From Oscillospiraceae bacterium (lineage in GTDB: Bacteria; Bacillota_A; Clostridia; Oscillospirales; Oscillospiraceae), in assembly GCA_017550765.1 (NCBI GenBank), contig JAFZOC010000310.1, forward strand, positions 1-5,577: a DNA stretch of 5,577 nt, written 5' to 3'. The position numbers and the translations under genes were made by a program. How positions within the stretch are numbered: the first letter of the stretch is position 1; each line of letters begins with the position of its first letter. Below the pieces are notes generated by a model. The model saw only the letters and a list, made by a program, of their open reading frames with translations, was not told the DNA's origin and did no database searches. Positions 1 to 5,232 of this stretch are shown here, in pieces.

Positions 1-1063
1 CCCCGCCGGTGACGCTGAGGGAGAGCCCCCGGAAGAGCTGCTTCTCGCCGTAGCGTTTGGCCAGGTCCTCGATCACCAGGACCTCATCGCCCTCGAACTC
101 GCGCTCTTTGAAGCGGACGGAGAGCTTGCGCTCCGTCTTGGGCTTCTCGCTCTGCTGCAGCTTCTCGATGCGCTTCTCCATGGCGAAGGCCCGCTTGTGG
201 AGCTTGTCCGCGCCCATAAAGGCCCAGAGGTGCATCTGCTCGGCGGCCCGGGTCAGCTGTTCGACCTTGGCCTGGTCCCGCTCGTAGCGCTTGAGCTTCT
301 CTTCGAAGCGCTTCTGCCGCTCGGCCACGTAGAAGCTGTAGTTCCCGCTGTAGAACTCGGCCTTGCCGTCCTGAATCTCGATGCAGCGCTGGACGACCTT
401 GTCCAGGAACCAGCGGTCGTGGCTGATGGCCAGGACCGTGCCCTTGAAGTGGAGGATGTAGTCCTCCAGCCACTCGGTGGCCTGCAGGTCCAGGTGATTG
501 GTGGGCTCGTCCAGCAGAAGGATGTCGGTGTCTTCCAGGATGAGACGGGCCAGGTTCGCGCGGGTCTTCTCACCGCCGGAGAGGCTGGAGAAGAGCTGGC
601 TGCGCTGGGCGGCGGGGATCCGCAGGCCGTTGGCCACCCGGTCCCGGTCCACCTCCATCTGATAGCCGCCCAGGCGGCGGAAGTCGTCGGAGAGACGGTC
701 GTATTCCCGCAGCAGCGCGGGGGAGCTGTCCTGCTCCATCAGCAGCGTGAGCTCGTCCATGCGCGTGCTCATATCCATGAGCCGCTGCTGGGCGGAGCGG
801 AGCACGTCCTCGGTGGTCCAGTCCTCGGGGAACACGGGGATCTGGGAGATGAGGCCGATGCGCTTGCCGGGCGTGACGGACACCTGGCCCTCGTCCCGGT
901 CCAGTTCGCCTGTGAGGATGCGGAAGAGCGTGGTCTTCCCGCATCCGTTGTGACCCAGGATGCCGACGCGCTCGCCGGGGTCGACGGTAAAGGACAGATC
1001 GTCCAGTATGTTCTTGCCGATCTCGAAGGACTTGACGAGACCGGATACTTGGATCTCAGCCAT
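1..1063 (-). CDS. ABC-F family ATPase (translation-factor type), 3' end outside window
   Basis: Cytosolic ATPase of the ABC-F family: tandem ATPase domains, no membrane segments, acting on the ribosome. Family members relieve stalled translation or protect against ribosome-targeting antibiotics. The visible 354 residues begin MAEIQVSGL. Domain 1 has Walker A GHNGCGKTT (37-45), the signature LSGGEKTR (160-167), Walker B and catalytic Glu in LLLDEPTNHLD (181-191, E185), and the H-loop ISHDRWF (212-218). A charged helical linker of about 70 residues (roughly 238-312), rich in Lys, Arg and Glu, fits the P-site tRNA-interaction arm. A second ATPase domain starts near residue 328 and leaves the window, so about 150-200 residues are probably missing. 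The ATG has AAGGAG 6 nt upstream. It follows the penicillin-binding protein after a 142-bp gap in which I see no clear promoter. The subfamily (housekeeping or resistance type) cannot be decided without the C-terminal half. No frameshift is visible. Confidence 0.93.
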   Translation of the reverse strand, partial: MAEIQVSGLVKSFEIGKNILDDLSFTVDPGERVGILGHNGCGKTTLFRILTGELDRDEGQVSVTPGKRIGLISQIPVFPEDWTTEDVLRSAQQRLMDMSTRMDELTLLMEQDSSPALLREYDRLSDDFRRLGGYQMEVDRDRVANGLRIPAAQRSQLFSSLSGGEKTRANLARLILEDTDILLLDEPTNHLDLQATEWLEDYILHFKGTVLAISHDRWFLDKVVQRCIEIQDGKAEFYSGNYSFYVAERQKRFEEKLKRYERDQAKVEQLTRAAEQMHLWAFMGADKLHKRAFAMEKRIEKLQQSEKPKTERKLSVRFKEREFEGDEVLVIEDLAKRYGEKQLFRGLSLSVTGG

Positions 1064-1069
1064 GGCAGG

Positions 1070-1075
1070 CTCCTT
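1070..1075 (-). promoter_or_regulatory. Ribosome binding site of the ABC-F gene
   Basis: AAGGAG on the minus strand, 6 nt before the ATG at 1063. It fixes the start of the ABC-F gene, whose first residues read directly into the usual first beta strand of an ABC domain. Confidence 0.8.
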
Positions 1076-1118
1076 GATAGATTTTCTCGGCGGCGGGAGA
1101 AGGGCGCCGCGGCCCTGC

Positions 1119-1186
1119 GGGGAGCGGGACGGGGAGCTCGTAGGGAGGGGAGCGGACCGCAGGGAGCGGAGAACGGACCGCGGGAG
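1119..1186 (-). promoter_or_regulatory. C-rich, G-poor transcript stretch, possible Rho-loading region
   Basis: On the minus strand these 68 bases contain 39 C and 13 G (14 T, 2 A), with many CTCC and TCCC runs, and lie in the untranslated gap between the penicillin-binding protein and the ABC-F gene. Bacterial Rho prefers such C-rich, G-poor, unstructured RNA, so this could reduce transcription entering the ABC-F gene. This rests on composition only. High genomic GC with strand bias could give the same picture, and the function is inferred. Confidence 0.25.
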
Positions 1187-1190
1187 GCGG
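1153..1190. repeat. Imperfect 17-bp direct repeat with 21-bp spacing
   Basis: On the plus strand, CGGACCGCAGGGAGCGG (1153-1169) is followed by CGGACCGCGGGAGGCGG (1174-1190), matching at 14 of 17 positions with a start-to-start distance of 21 bp. It lies in the non-coding gap after the penicillin-binding protein. It may be a small local duplication in low-complexity GC-rich DNA; no known element matches it. Confidence 0.45.
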
Positions 1191-1205
1191 CCTGCCCCGG
1201 GCCGC
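1187..1205 (-). terminator. GC hairpin immediately after the PBP stop codon (no U-tract)
   Basis: Directly after the stop codon at 1206-1208 the minus strand reads GCGGCC, a 7-nt loop, then GGCCGC: a perfect 6-bp all-GC stem. No run of T follows, so it is not a canonical intrinsic terminator. It could protect the 3' end of an mRNA, or help pausing together with the C-rich stretch downstream. Transcription may well continue into the ABC-F gene. Confidence 0.3.
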
Positions 1206-2501
1206 TCACCAGTGGATGGCGAACTGCAGGATCTTGTTGGCGGCCGCACCGGCGACAGTGAGCCCGCCGCCGCCCTGTTCCACGAAGACGACGAAGGCGT
1301 AAGGATGCTCGTCGTCCAGGAGGAAGCCGGTGAACCAGGCGTGGCTGGTGCCGTCGCCCAGTTCGGCGGTGCCGGTCTTGGCGCAGAGCGGCAGGCCCGG
1401 GAAGTTCACGTCCCCCTCGTAGTGGTGCACGACGTTATAGCGCATCATCTGCTGCAGCTGCGCGGCGGTCTCGGCGGACATGTAGCGGGAGAGGACCGTC
1501 TCCTCCCCGTCGTCGATCAGTTTGGGCTCGCAGAGGATGCCGTCGTTGGCCACGGCGGAGACGAAACGCAGCAGGGCGTAGGGGCAGACGAGATCGGTGG
1601 ACTGTCCGATCCCGGCCCAGCCCAGCTCCGGGTCGCCCACGAACTCCAGCGGGAAGTTGCCGGCGGCGGTGGGGATGCCGTCCAGCTCCTGGCGGTCCAG
1701 GAAGCCGAACTGGCGCACATAGCGGGCCAGGGTATCCTGCCCGAGCATGATCGCGATCTTGGCGAAGGCCACGTTGCAGGAGTTGGAGAGGGCCTGCTCG
1801 AAGGTCTGGGTGTAGTGGCAGTCGGAACAGATGATGTCCACGCCGGCGATGGTGATCGCGCCTTCGCAGTAGAAAGAGCGATCCTCGATATCGGGGATGT
1901 TCTCGATCGCCGCGGCGGCGGTGACCAGCTTGAACACCGAGCCGGGGACGAAGGCGGCGGAGAGGGCCCTGTTCACATAGGCCCCGTCCTCCGGGACCGC
2001 GTTGGGGTCGGCGGGGTCCACCGCGGGGGAGGAGACCAGGATCAGCAGCTCTCCGGTGCGGTAGTTGCACATCAGCACCGCGCCTTTTTGTCCGTCCAGG
2101 GCGGCGAAGGCCCTGGCGTCGAGTTCCGCGTCCACGTTCAGCTGCAGCGTGGTGTTGGCGGCGACGGTGGTGCCGGTGATGGGAGAGAAGCCCTGCAGGT
2201 CCTTCCAATAGCTGGTCAGGAGGCCGGTGCCGGTGCGGTCCCAGAAGTCGCCGGTGACGTGGTAGTTGGCGATGCGGATCCGCGCGTCGTCCGCGAAGCC
2301 GTTGCGCGTGGGGGTGAAGGAGGCCAGAACGAGACCGTTCCGGTCCAGGATCGCGCCGGTGGAGCCGGAGTTGGCCCGGGAGAAGGAGAGCGCCCAGTCC
2401 CGGCCGTGCTCGGAATAGCGCAGCACATAGCCGGCGAGCCCTGCGACGATCAGCAGCGCCAGCAGGAGCACCGTGAAGGCCCGGCGGGTGATCTTTTTCA
2501 T
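1206..2501 (-). CDS. Class B penicillin-binding protein, peptidoglycan D,D-transpeptidase
   Basis: Membrane-anchored transpeptidase that cross-links peptidoglycan outside the cytoplasmic membrane. The 431 residues start with a short basic stretch (MKKITRR) and one hydrophobic anchor (about 8-28). A class B N-terminal motif follows (TGAILDRNGLVLAS, 48-61), then a short linker region with GTGLL (91-95). The penicillin-binding domain carries all three catalytic motifs: SVFK with the acyl-enzyme serine S188 and K191, SCN (241-243), and KTGTAE (375-380). It is shorter than FtsI or SpoVD, with no large pedestal and no PASTA domains, and resembles the short PbpA type. The ATG overlaps the stop of the upstream SEDS gene as ATGA and has AGGAGG 7 nt upstream, which indicates translational coupling and a working polymerase/transpeptidase pair. 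Cysteines C212, C225, C228 and C242 cluster near the active site. Whether it serves division, elongation or sporulation is not decided by the sequence. Confidence 0.95.
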   Translation of the reverse strand: MKKITRRAFTVLLLALLIVAGLAGYVLRYSEHGRDWALSFSRANSGSTGAILDRNGLVLASFTPTRNGFADDARIRIANYHVTGDFWDRTGTGLLTSYWKDLQGFSPITGTTVAANTTLQLNVDAELDARAFAALDGQKGAVLMCNYRTGELLILVSSPAVDPADPNAVPEDGAYVNRALSAAFVPGSVFKLVTAAAAIENIPDIEDRSFYCEGAITIAGVDIICSDCHYTQTFEQALSNSCNVAFAKIAIMLGQDTLARYVRQFGFLDRQELDGIPTAAGNFPLEFVGDPELGWAGIGQSTDLVCPYALLRFVSAVANDGILCEPKLIDDGEETVLSRYMSAETAAQLQQMMRYNVVHHYEGDVNFPGLPLCAKTGTAELGDGTSHAWFTGFLLDDEHPYAFVVFVEQGGGGLTVAGAAANKILQFAIHW

Positions 2502-4213
2502 GCCTCGTCCTCCTCATCTGCATCCTCGTCCGTGACGCCCCGCATCCGCTCGCCCGGCCGGACGGCGAAGCTGGCGCCCCGGCGGTTGTCCGCGCCCTTG
2601 ATGAAGGCCATCAGCATCCAGCAGGCCAGCAGCGAGCTGCCGCCTCGGGACACGAAGGGGAAGGTGACGCCGGTGAAGGGGAGGATGTCCACGGTGCCGA
2701 ACACGTTCAGGGCCAGCTGGGTGAGCAGCAGGCTCATGGCGGCACAGGCGGCGATCGAATAATAGGAGGAGCGGGCGTGGCGGGCGCTGCGCACAGCAAA
2801 GAAGGCCAGCGCCAGCACCGCCAGCACCATGCACAGGGCCACGATCAGCCCCAGCTCCTCACAGACCATGGCAAAGACCATGTCGGTGTTGGCGGCGAAT
2901 ACATCCTTGATCCAGCCGGCCCCGGCGCCCTTGCCGAAGAGCCCGCCGGAGGCGGCCGCGGACATGGCGCGGGTCTGCTGATAGCCGGGCCCGTAGATGT
3001 CCTCCCACACATGGCCCCAGGAGGCGAAGCGCTGGGCGATGTAGGGCTTGACGCTGACGGCCAGGATCCCCGCCATGGCGGCGCCGGACACGGCCAGGAA
3101 GACCGTGGCGATGGAGCCGGAGCGGAGGAAGGCCACCACCAGGAAGGTCACGAAGAAGATGAGCGCCGTGCCGAAGTCGCCGATCAGGGCCAGGGCGACG
3201 ACGCAGACCGCGGAGAAGGCGATGAAGGAGAAGAGCTCTCCTTTTCGATAGAGCCGGTCCAGGGTGGCGGCCCCCACATAGACGAAGGCCACCTTCACCA
3301 GTTCCGAGGGCTGGAAGGAGAAGCCGCCGATCTCCAGCCAGTTCTTGGCGCCCAGGACGGCCTCGCTGAACACCACGTTCACGGCCAGCAGGCCGATCGC
3401 CGCGATGGCGATGGGGATGCGCATGATCTCAGTGCGCCGCAGGTCCCGCAGCCACCAGCCGTTGAGCAGGAACAGCGCGATGGCCGCGATGGTCAGCAGG
3501 ATCTGCTTGTACATGTCGCCGGGGGTGGAGGAGGCGGCCACCGAGAAGCCCAGGCTGGTGAGATAGAAGGCCAGGGTCTCCACCTCGAAGCCGCTGCGGC
3601 CGATGACCCGCATGGCCGTGAAGACGCTCCATTCCACCACGATCAGCAGCACGAAGCTCCGCGCGATCACGGGCAGGTCTTCCGCCGAGGCCGAGATCGC
3701 GTGCTGCAGCAGCAGGAAGAGCTGGAAAGCGCTCAGCTCCAGGAGCGTCACCACGGGGGAGACCCGGCGGCCGACGGAGGTCCGGGCGGCCTCCAGGCGC
3801 TCGCGCTTGGCGCAGTCGGTATCCCGGAAGCGGAGCTTGTTGCCGGCCAGGTCGATCACGCCGCCGTCCGGCACCCGCAGCCCGTTGGGGCCTACCTTGT
3901 CCTGGCCGACCCAGACGCCGCCCCTGGAATAGAGGTCGTAAACGGTCCAGATGCCCCGGTCGTCCCGGCGGAGCACCGCGTGGCTGCGGCTCACGCCGCG
4001 GCGCTGTACCCGGATGTCCGCCCCGCGGGAGCGGCCCAGGACGTTCTCCCAGTGATGGACCGGGAAGGTCTCCTGGCCCAGACGCAGATAGGCCCAGATC
4101 TCCGGCTCATAGCGTTCCCGCAGCAGGGAGCGCAGACAGCGCCCGATCACCAGCAGCGACAGCAGGATCAGCATCGCTCTGGACAGGATCATCATCGTCG
4201 GCGCGAAGCCCAT
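2498..4213 (-). CDS. FHA-domain SEDS protein (FtsW/RodA/SpoVE family), peptidoglycan glycosyltransferase
   Basis: Multipass membrane enzyme that polymerises lipid II into glycan strands with a class B PBP. The 571 residues contain an N-terminal membrane helix (about 6-26) followed by Arg-rich sequence, placing the next part in the cytoplasm. An FHA domain follows (about 57-130) with GRS (60-62) and SRSH (75-78). From about 152 there are roughly ten hydrophobic segments with SEDS hallmarks: FQPSELVK (300-307), IGDFGTALIF (344-353), ANTDMVFAMVCEELG (441-455) where D444 matches the essential Asp of RodA and FtsW, and a C-terminal LPFTGVTFPFVSRGGSS (511-527). The tail is strongly acidic. I chose the ATG at 4213 because AAAGGAGG lies 8 nt upstream. 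An in-frame ATG at 4267 would add 18 basic, Pro-rich residues but sits at the predicted transcript start with no binding site. The usual Asn of the FHA phosphothreonine pocket appears as Gly (near 98). The division, elongation or sporulation role is unresolved. Confidence 0.94.
   Translation of the reverse strand: MGFAPTMMILSRAMLILLSLLVIGRCLRSLLRERYEPEIWAYLRLGQETFPVHHWENVLGRSRGADIRVQRRGVSRSHAVLRRDDRGIWTVYDLYSRGGVWVGQDKVGPNGLRVPDGGVIDLAGNKLRFRDTDCAKRERLEAARTSVGRRVSPVVTLLELSAFQLFLLLQHAISASAEDLPVIARSFVLLIVVEWSVFTAMRVIGRSGFEVETLAFYLTSLGFSVAASSTPGDMYKQILLTIAAIALFLLNGWWLRDLRRTEIMRIPIAIAAIGLLAVNVVFSEAVLGAKNWLEIGGFSFQPSELVKVAFVYVGAATLDRLYRKGELFSFIAFSAVCVVALALIGDFGTALIFFVTFLVVAFLRSGSIATVFLAVSGAAMAGILAVSVKPYIAQRFASWGHVWEDIYGPGYQQTRAMSAAASGGLFGKGAGAGWIKDVFAANTDMVFAMVCEELGLIVALCMVLAVLALAFFAVRSARHARSSYYSIAACAAMSLLLTQLALNVFGTVDILPFTGVTFPFVSRGGSSLLACWMLMAFIKGADNRRGASFAVRPGERMRGVTDEDADEEDEA
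2509..2514 (-). promoter_or_regulatory. Ribosome binding site of the PBP gene inside the SEDS coding tail
   Basis: AGGAGG on the minus strand, 7 nt before the ATG at 2501. It lies within codons for the acidic C-terminal tail of the upstream gene (ending DEEDEA). Together with the ATGA overlap it supports coupled translation of the two partners. Confidence 0.8.
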
Positions 4214-4221
4214 GCCGTCGC

Positions 4222-4229
4222 CCTCCTTT
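4222..4229 (-). promoter_or_regulatory. Ribosome binding site deciding the SEDS start
   Basis: AAAGGAGG on the minus strand, 8 nt before the ATG at 4213. It is the reason for preferring this start over the in-frame ATG at 4267, which has no such site. Confidence 0.8.
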
Positions 4230-4275
4230 CCGGTCTTGGGACGCGGAGCCCGAACGGGCACACGCATATCGATAT

Positions 4276-4305
4276 ATTATACCACAGCCCACGGCTGTTT
4301 GACAA
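4276..4305 (-). promoter_or_regulatory. Sigma-A type promoter of the SEDS-PBP operon
   Basis: On the minus strand TTGTCA (4305-4300) and a perfect TATAAT (4281-4276) are separated by 18 bp, putting the start of transcription near 4269. The leader to the ATG at 4213 would be about 55 nt. The spacer contains a dyad (4284-4298), so the promoter may be regulated. The -10 region stands out as AT-rich in an otherwise GC-rich window. Confidence 0.75.
4284..4298. promoter_or_regulatory. Dyad inside the SEDS promoter spacer, candidate operator
   Basis: ACAGCC, a 3-bp centre (CAC), then GGCTGT form a perfect 6-bp inverted repeat lying wholly between the -10 and -35 boxes of the leftward promoter. A protein binding here would sit on top of the polymerase. 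No regulator is encoded in the window, and a dyad this short can arise by chance. Confidence 0.35.
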
Positions 4306-4325
4306 CGGGTAAGGAGGGTTTGACA
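4297..4325. repeat. Direct repeat GTTTGACA with 21-bp spacing in the divergent control region
   Basis: GTTTGACA occurs at 4297-4304 and 4318-4325, 21 bp apart, about two helical turns. The right copy contains the -35 box (TTGACA) of the rightward promoter. The left copy overlaps, on the opposite strand, the -35 box (TTGTCA) of the leftward promoter. This may be a by-product of two similar -35 boxes, or a shared binding site. Confidence 0.4.
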
Positions 4326-4347
4326 GACTGCGCTTTTTGAGTATAAT
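4320..4347 (+). promoter_or_regulatory. Near-consensus sigma-A promoter of the mrp operon
   Basis: Perfect TTGACA (4320-4325) and perfect TATAAT (4342-4347) with a 16-bp spacer, one shorter than the optimum. Transcription should start near 4354, giving a leader of about 45 nt before the ATG at 4399. The match suggests strong expression unless a repressor acts. Confidence 0.85.
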
Positions 4348-4353
4348 AGAAGG

Positions 4354-4370
4354 GCGCCGCCCGGCGGCGC
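4354..4370 (+). other. GC stem-loop at the 5' end of the mrp transcript
   Basis: GCGCCGC, a 3-nt loop (CCG), then GCGGCGC: a perfect 7-bp all-GC stem placed at or within a few bases of the predicted transcript start. A hairpin at the extreme 5' end is known to protect bacterial mRNA from 5'-end-dependent decay. It ends 14 nt before the ribosome binding site, so it should not block translation. It lacks a U-tract and is too small for a riboswitch. Confidence 0.5.
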
Positions 4371-4384
4371 ATCAACACGAGCTG

Positions 4385-4390
4385 AAAGGA
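4385..4390 (+). promoter_or_regulatory. Ribosome binding site of mrp
   Basis: AAAGGA, 8 nt before the ATG at 4399. It supports that start and keeps the N-terminal Cys cluster inside the protein. Confidence 0.7.
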
Positions 4391-4398
4391 ACGTAGAT

Positions 4399-5232
4399 AT
4401 GAGCGAATGCACCCACGACTGCTCCAGCTGCGGCGAGAACTGCCCCTCTCGCAACGCTCCCCAGAGCTTCCGCAAGGAGCTGAACCCCTATTCCAGCGTC
4501 AAGAAGGTCATCGCGGTGATCTCCGGCAAAGGCGGCGTCGGCAAGTCCCTGGTGACGAGCCTGCTGGCTTCCGAGATGCAGCGCCGCGGCCACCGCTGCG
4601 CCGTGCTGGACGCCGACATCACCGGCCCGTCCATCCCCAAGTCCTTCGGCATCACCGAGAAGGCCACCGGGACCGATGAGTTCATCATCCCGGTCACCAC
4701 GCCCTCCGGCATGCAGATCATGTCGATCAACCTCATCCTGGAGGACGACACCGCCCCCGTGGTCTGGCGCGGTCCGGTCATCGCCGGCGCGGTCACCCAG
4801 TTCTGGACGGACGTGCTGTGGCAGGATGTGGACTACATGTTCGTGGATATGCCTCCCGGCACCGGCGACGTGCCCCTGACCGTGTTCCAGTCTCTGCCGA
4901 TCGACGGCCTCGTCATCGTCACCACGCCCCAGGACCTGGTGAGCATGATCGTGGCGAAGGCCGTGAACATGGCGGAGATGATGAAGATCCCCGTGCTGGG
5001 CATCGTGGAGAACATGAGCTATTTCCAGTGCCCGGACTGCGGCGCGCGGCATGAGATCTTCGGCGACAGCAAGGTGGAGCAGGTGGCCGAGCGCTTCGGC
5101 ATCGCCCACACGGCAAAGCTCCCCATCGACCCGGTGATCGCCACGATGGTGGACGCCGGCGAGGTGGAGTCCGTGCCCGGGGACGAGATCGCCCCCATGG
5201 TCGATGTGATCGAGAAGGAGGTCGCGCTATGA
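4399..5232 (+). CDS. mrp: Mrp/NBP35-type P-loop ATPase, iron-sulfur cluster carrier
   Basis: Cytosolic ATPase of the SIMIBI/MinD-like class that binds and hands on Fe-S clusters to target proteins. The 277 residues start with a Cys-rich head, C4, C8, C11 and C15, a likely metal or cluster site. The deviant Walker A GKGGVGKS (43-50) with signature lysine K44 follows, then DADITGPSIPK (71-81), VDMPPGTGD (149-157) and the paired cysteines CPDC (211-214), which in the Mrp family bridge a [4Fe-4S] cluster across the dimer. There is no N-terminal DUF59 (MIP18-like) domain, unlike many longer Mrp/ApbC proteins. The gene has its own strong promoter, and its stop overlaps the next start as ATGA, so it is probably produced together with the NifB/NifX-domain protein. 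A MinD-type septum role is unlikely because the CPDC pair and the DADITGPS motif are Mrp hallmarks. The client proteins are unknown. Confidence 0.95.
   Translation: MSECTHDCSSCGENCPSRNAPQSFRKELNPYSSVKKVIAVISGKGGVGKSLVTSLLASEMQRRGHRCAVLDADITGPSIPKSFGITEKATGTDEFIIPVTTPSGMQIMSINLILEDDTAPVVWRGPVIAGAVTQFWTDVLWQDVDYMFVDMPPGTGDVPLTVFQSLPIDGLVIVTTPQDLVSMIVAKAVNMAEMMKIPVLGIVENMSYFQCPDCGARHEIFGDSKVEQVAERFGIAHTAKLPIDPVIATMVDAGEVESVPGDEIAPMVDVIEKEVAL
5215..5222 (+). promoter_or_regulatory. Ribosome binding site of the NifB/NifX-domain gene inside mrp
   Basis: AAGGAGGT, a full match to the core anti-16S complement, 6 nt before the ATG at 5229. It lies in the last codons of mrp (ending EKEVAL) and, with the ATGA overlap, points to coupled translation. 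Confidence 0.8.

Noticed and set aside
1153..1190. Short repeat considered as the beginning of a CRISPR array or insertion-sequence end
   Set aside because: There are only two imperfect copies 21 bp apart, with no spacer-sized gaps, no further copies, no transposase and no target duplication.
197..1261. Plus-strand open frame of about 354 codons opposite the ABC-F gene
   Set aside because: It is an antisense shadow: the minus strand carries Walker A, signature, Walker B and H-loop in one uninterrupted frame.
960..2762. Long plus-strand open frame (about 600 codons) opposite the PBP gene
   Set aside because: It is an antisense shadow of GC-rich codons: Gly/Val/Glu-rich, low-complexity protein with no recognisable domain. 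The minus strand here encodes a PBP with all three catalytic motifs.
4214..4267. N-terminal extension of the SEDS protein from the ATG at 4267
   Set aside because: That ATG lies at the predicted transcript start and has no ribosome binding site, while the ATG at 4213 has AAAGGAGG at good spacing and leads directly into the membrane anchor.
2777..4312. Long plus-strand open frame (about 511 codons) opposite the SEDS gene
   Set aside because: It has abnormal composition (very rich in Gly, His, Gln, Asp and Glu), no domain and no ribosome binding site, and it runs across the divergent promoter region. It mirrors the real minus-strand gene.
4354..4370. Hairpin read as a terminator or riboswitch
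   Set aside because: There is no U-tract, it lies at the promoter start site rather than after a gene, and the 45-nt leader is too short for a known riboswitch.
4372..5109. Minus-strand open frame of about 245 codons opposite mrp
   Set aside because: It is His/Asp/Gly-rich low-complexity shadow protein. The plus strand encodes a complete Mrp ATPase with promoter and ribosome binding site.
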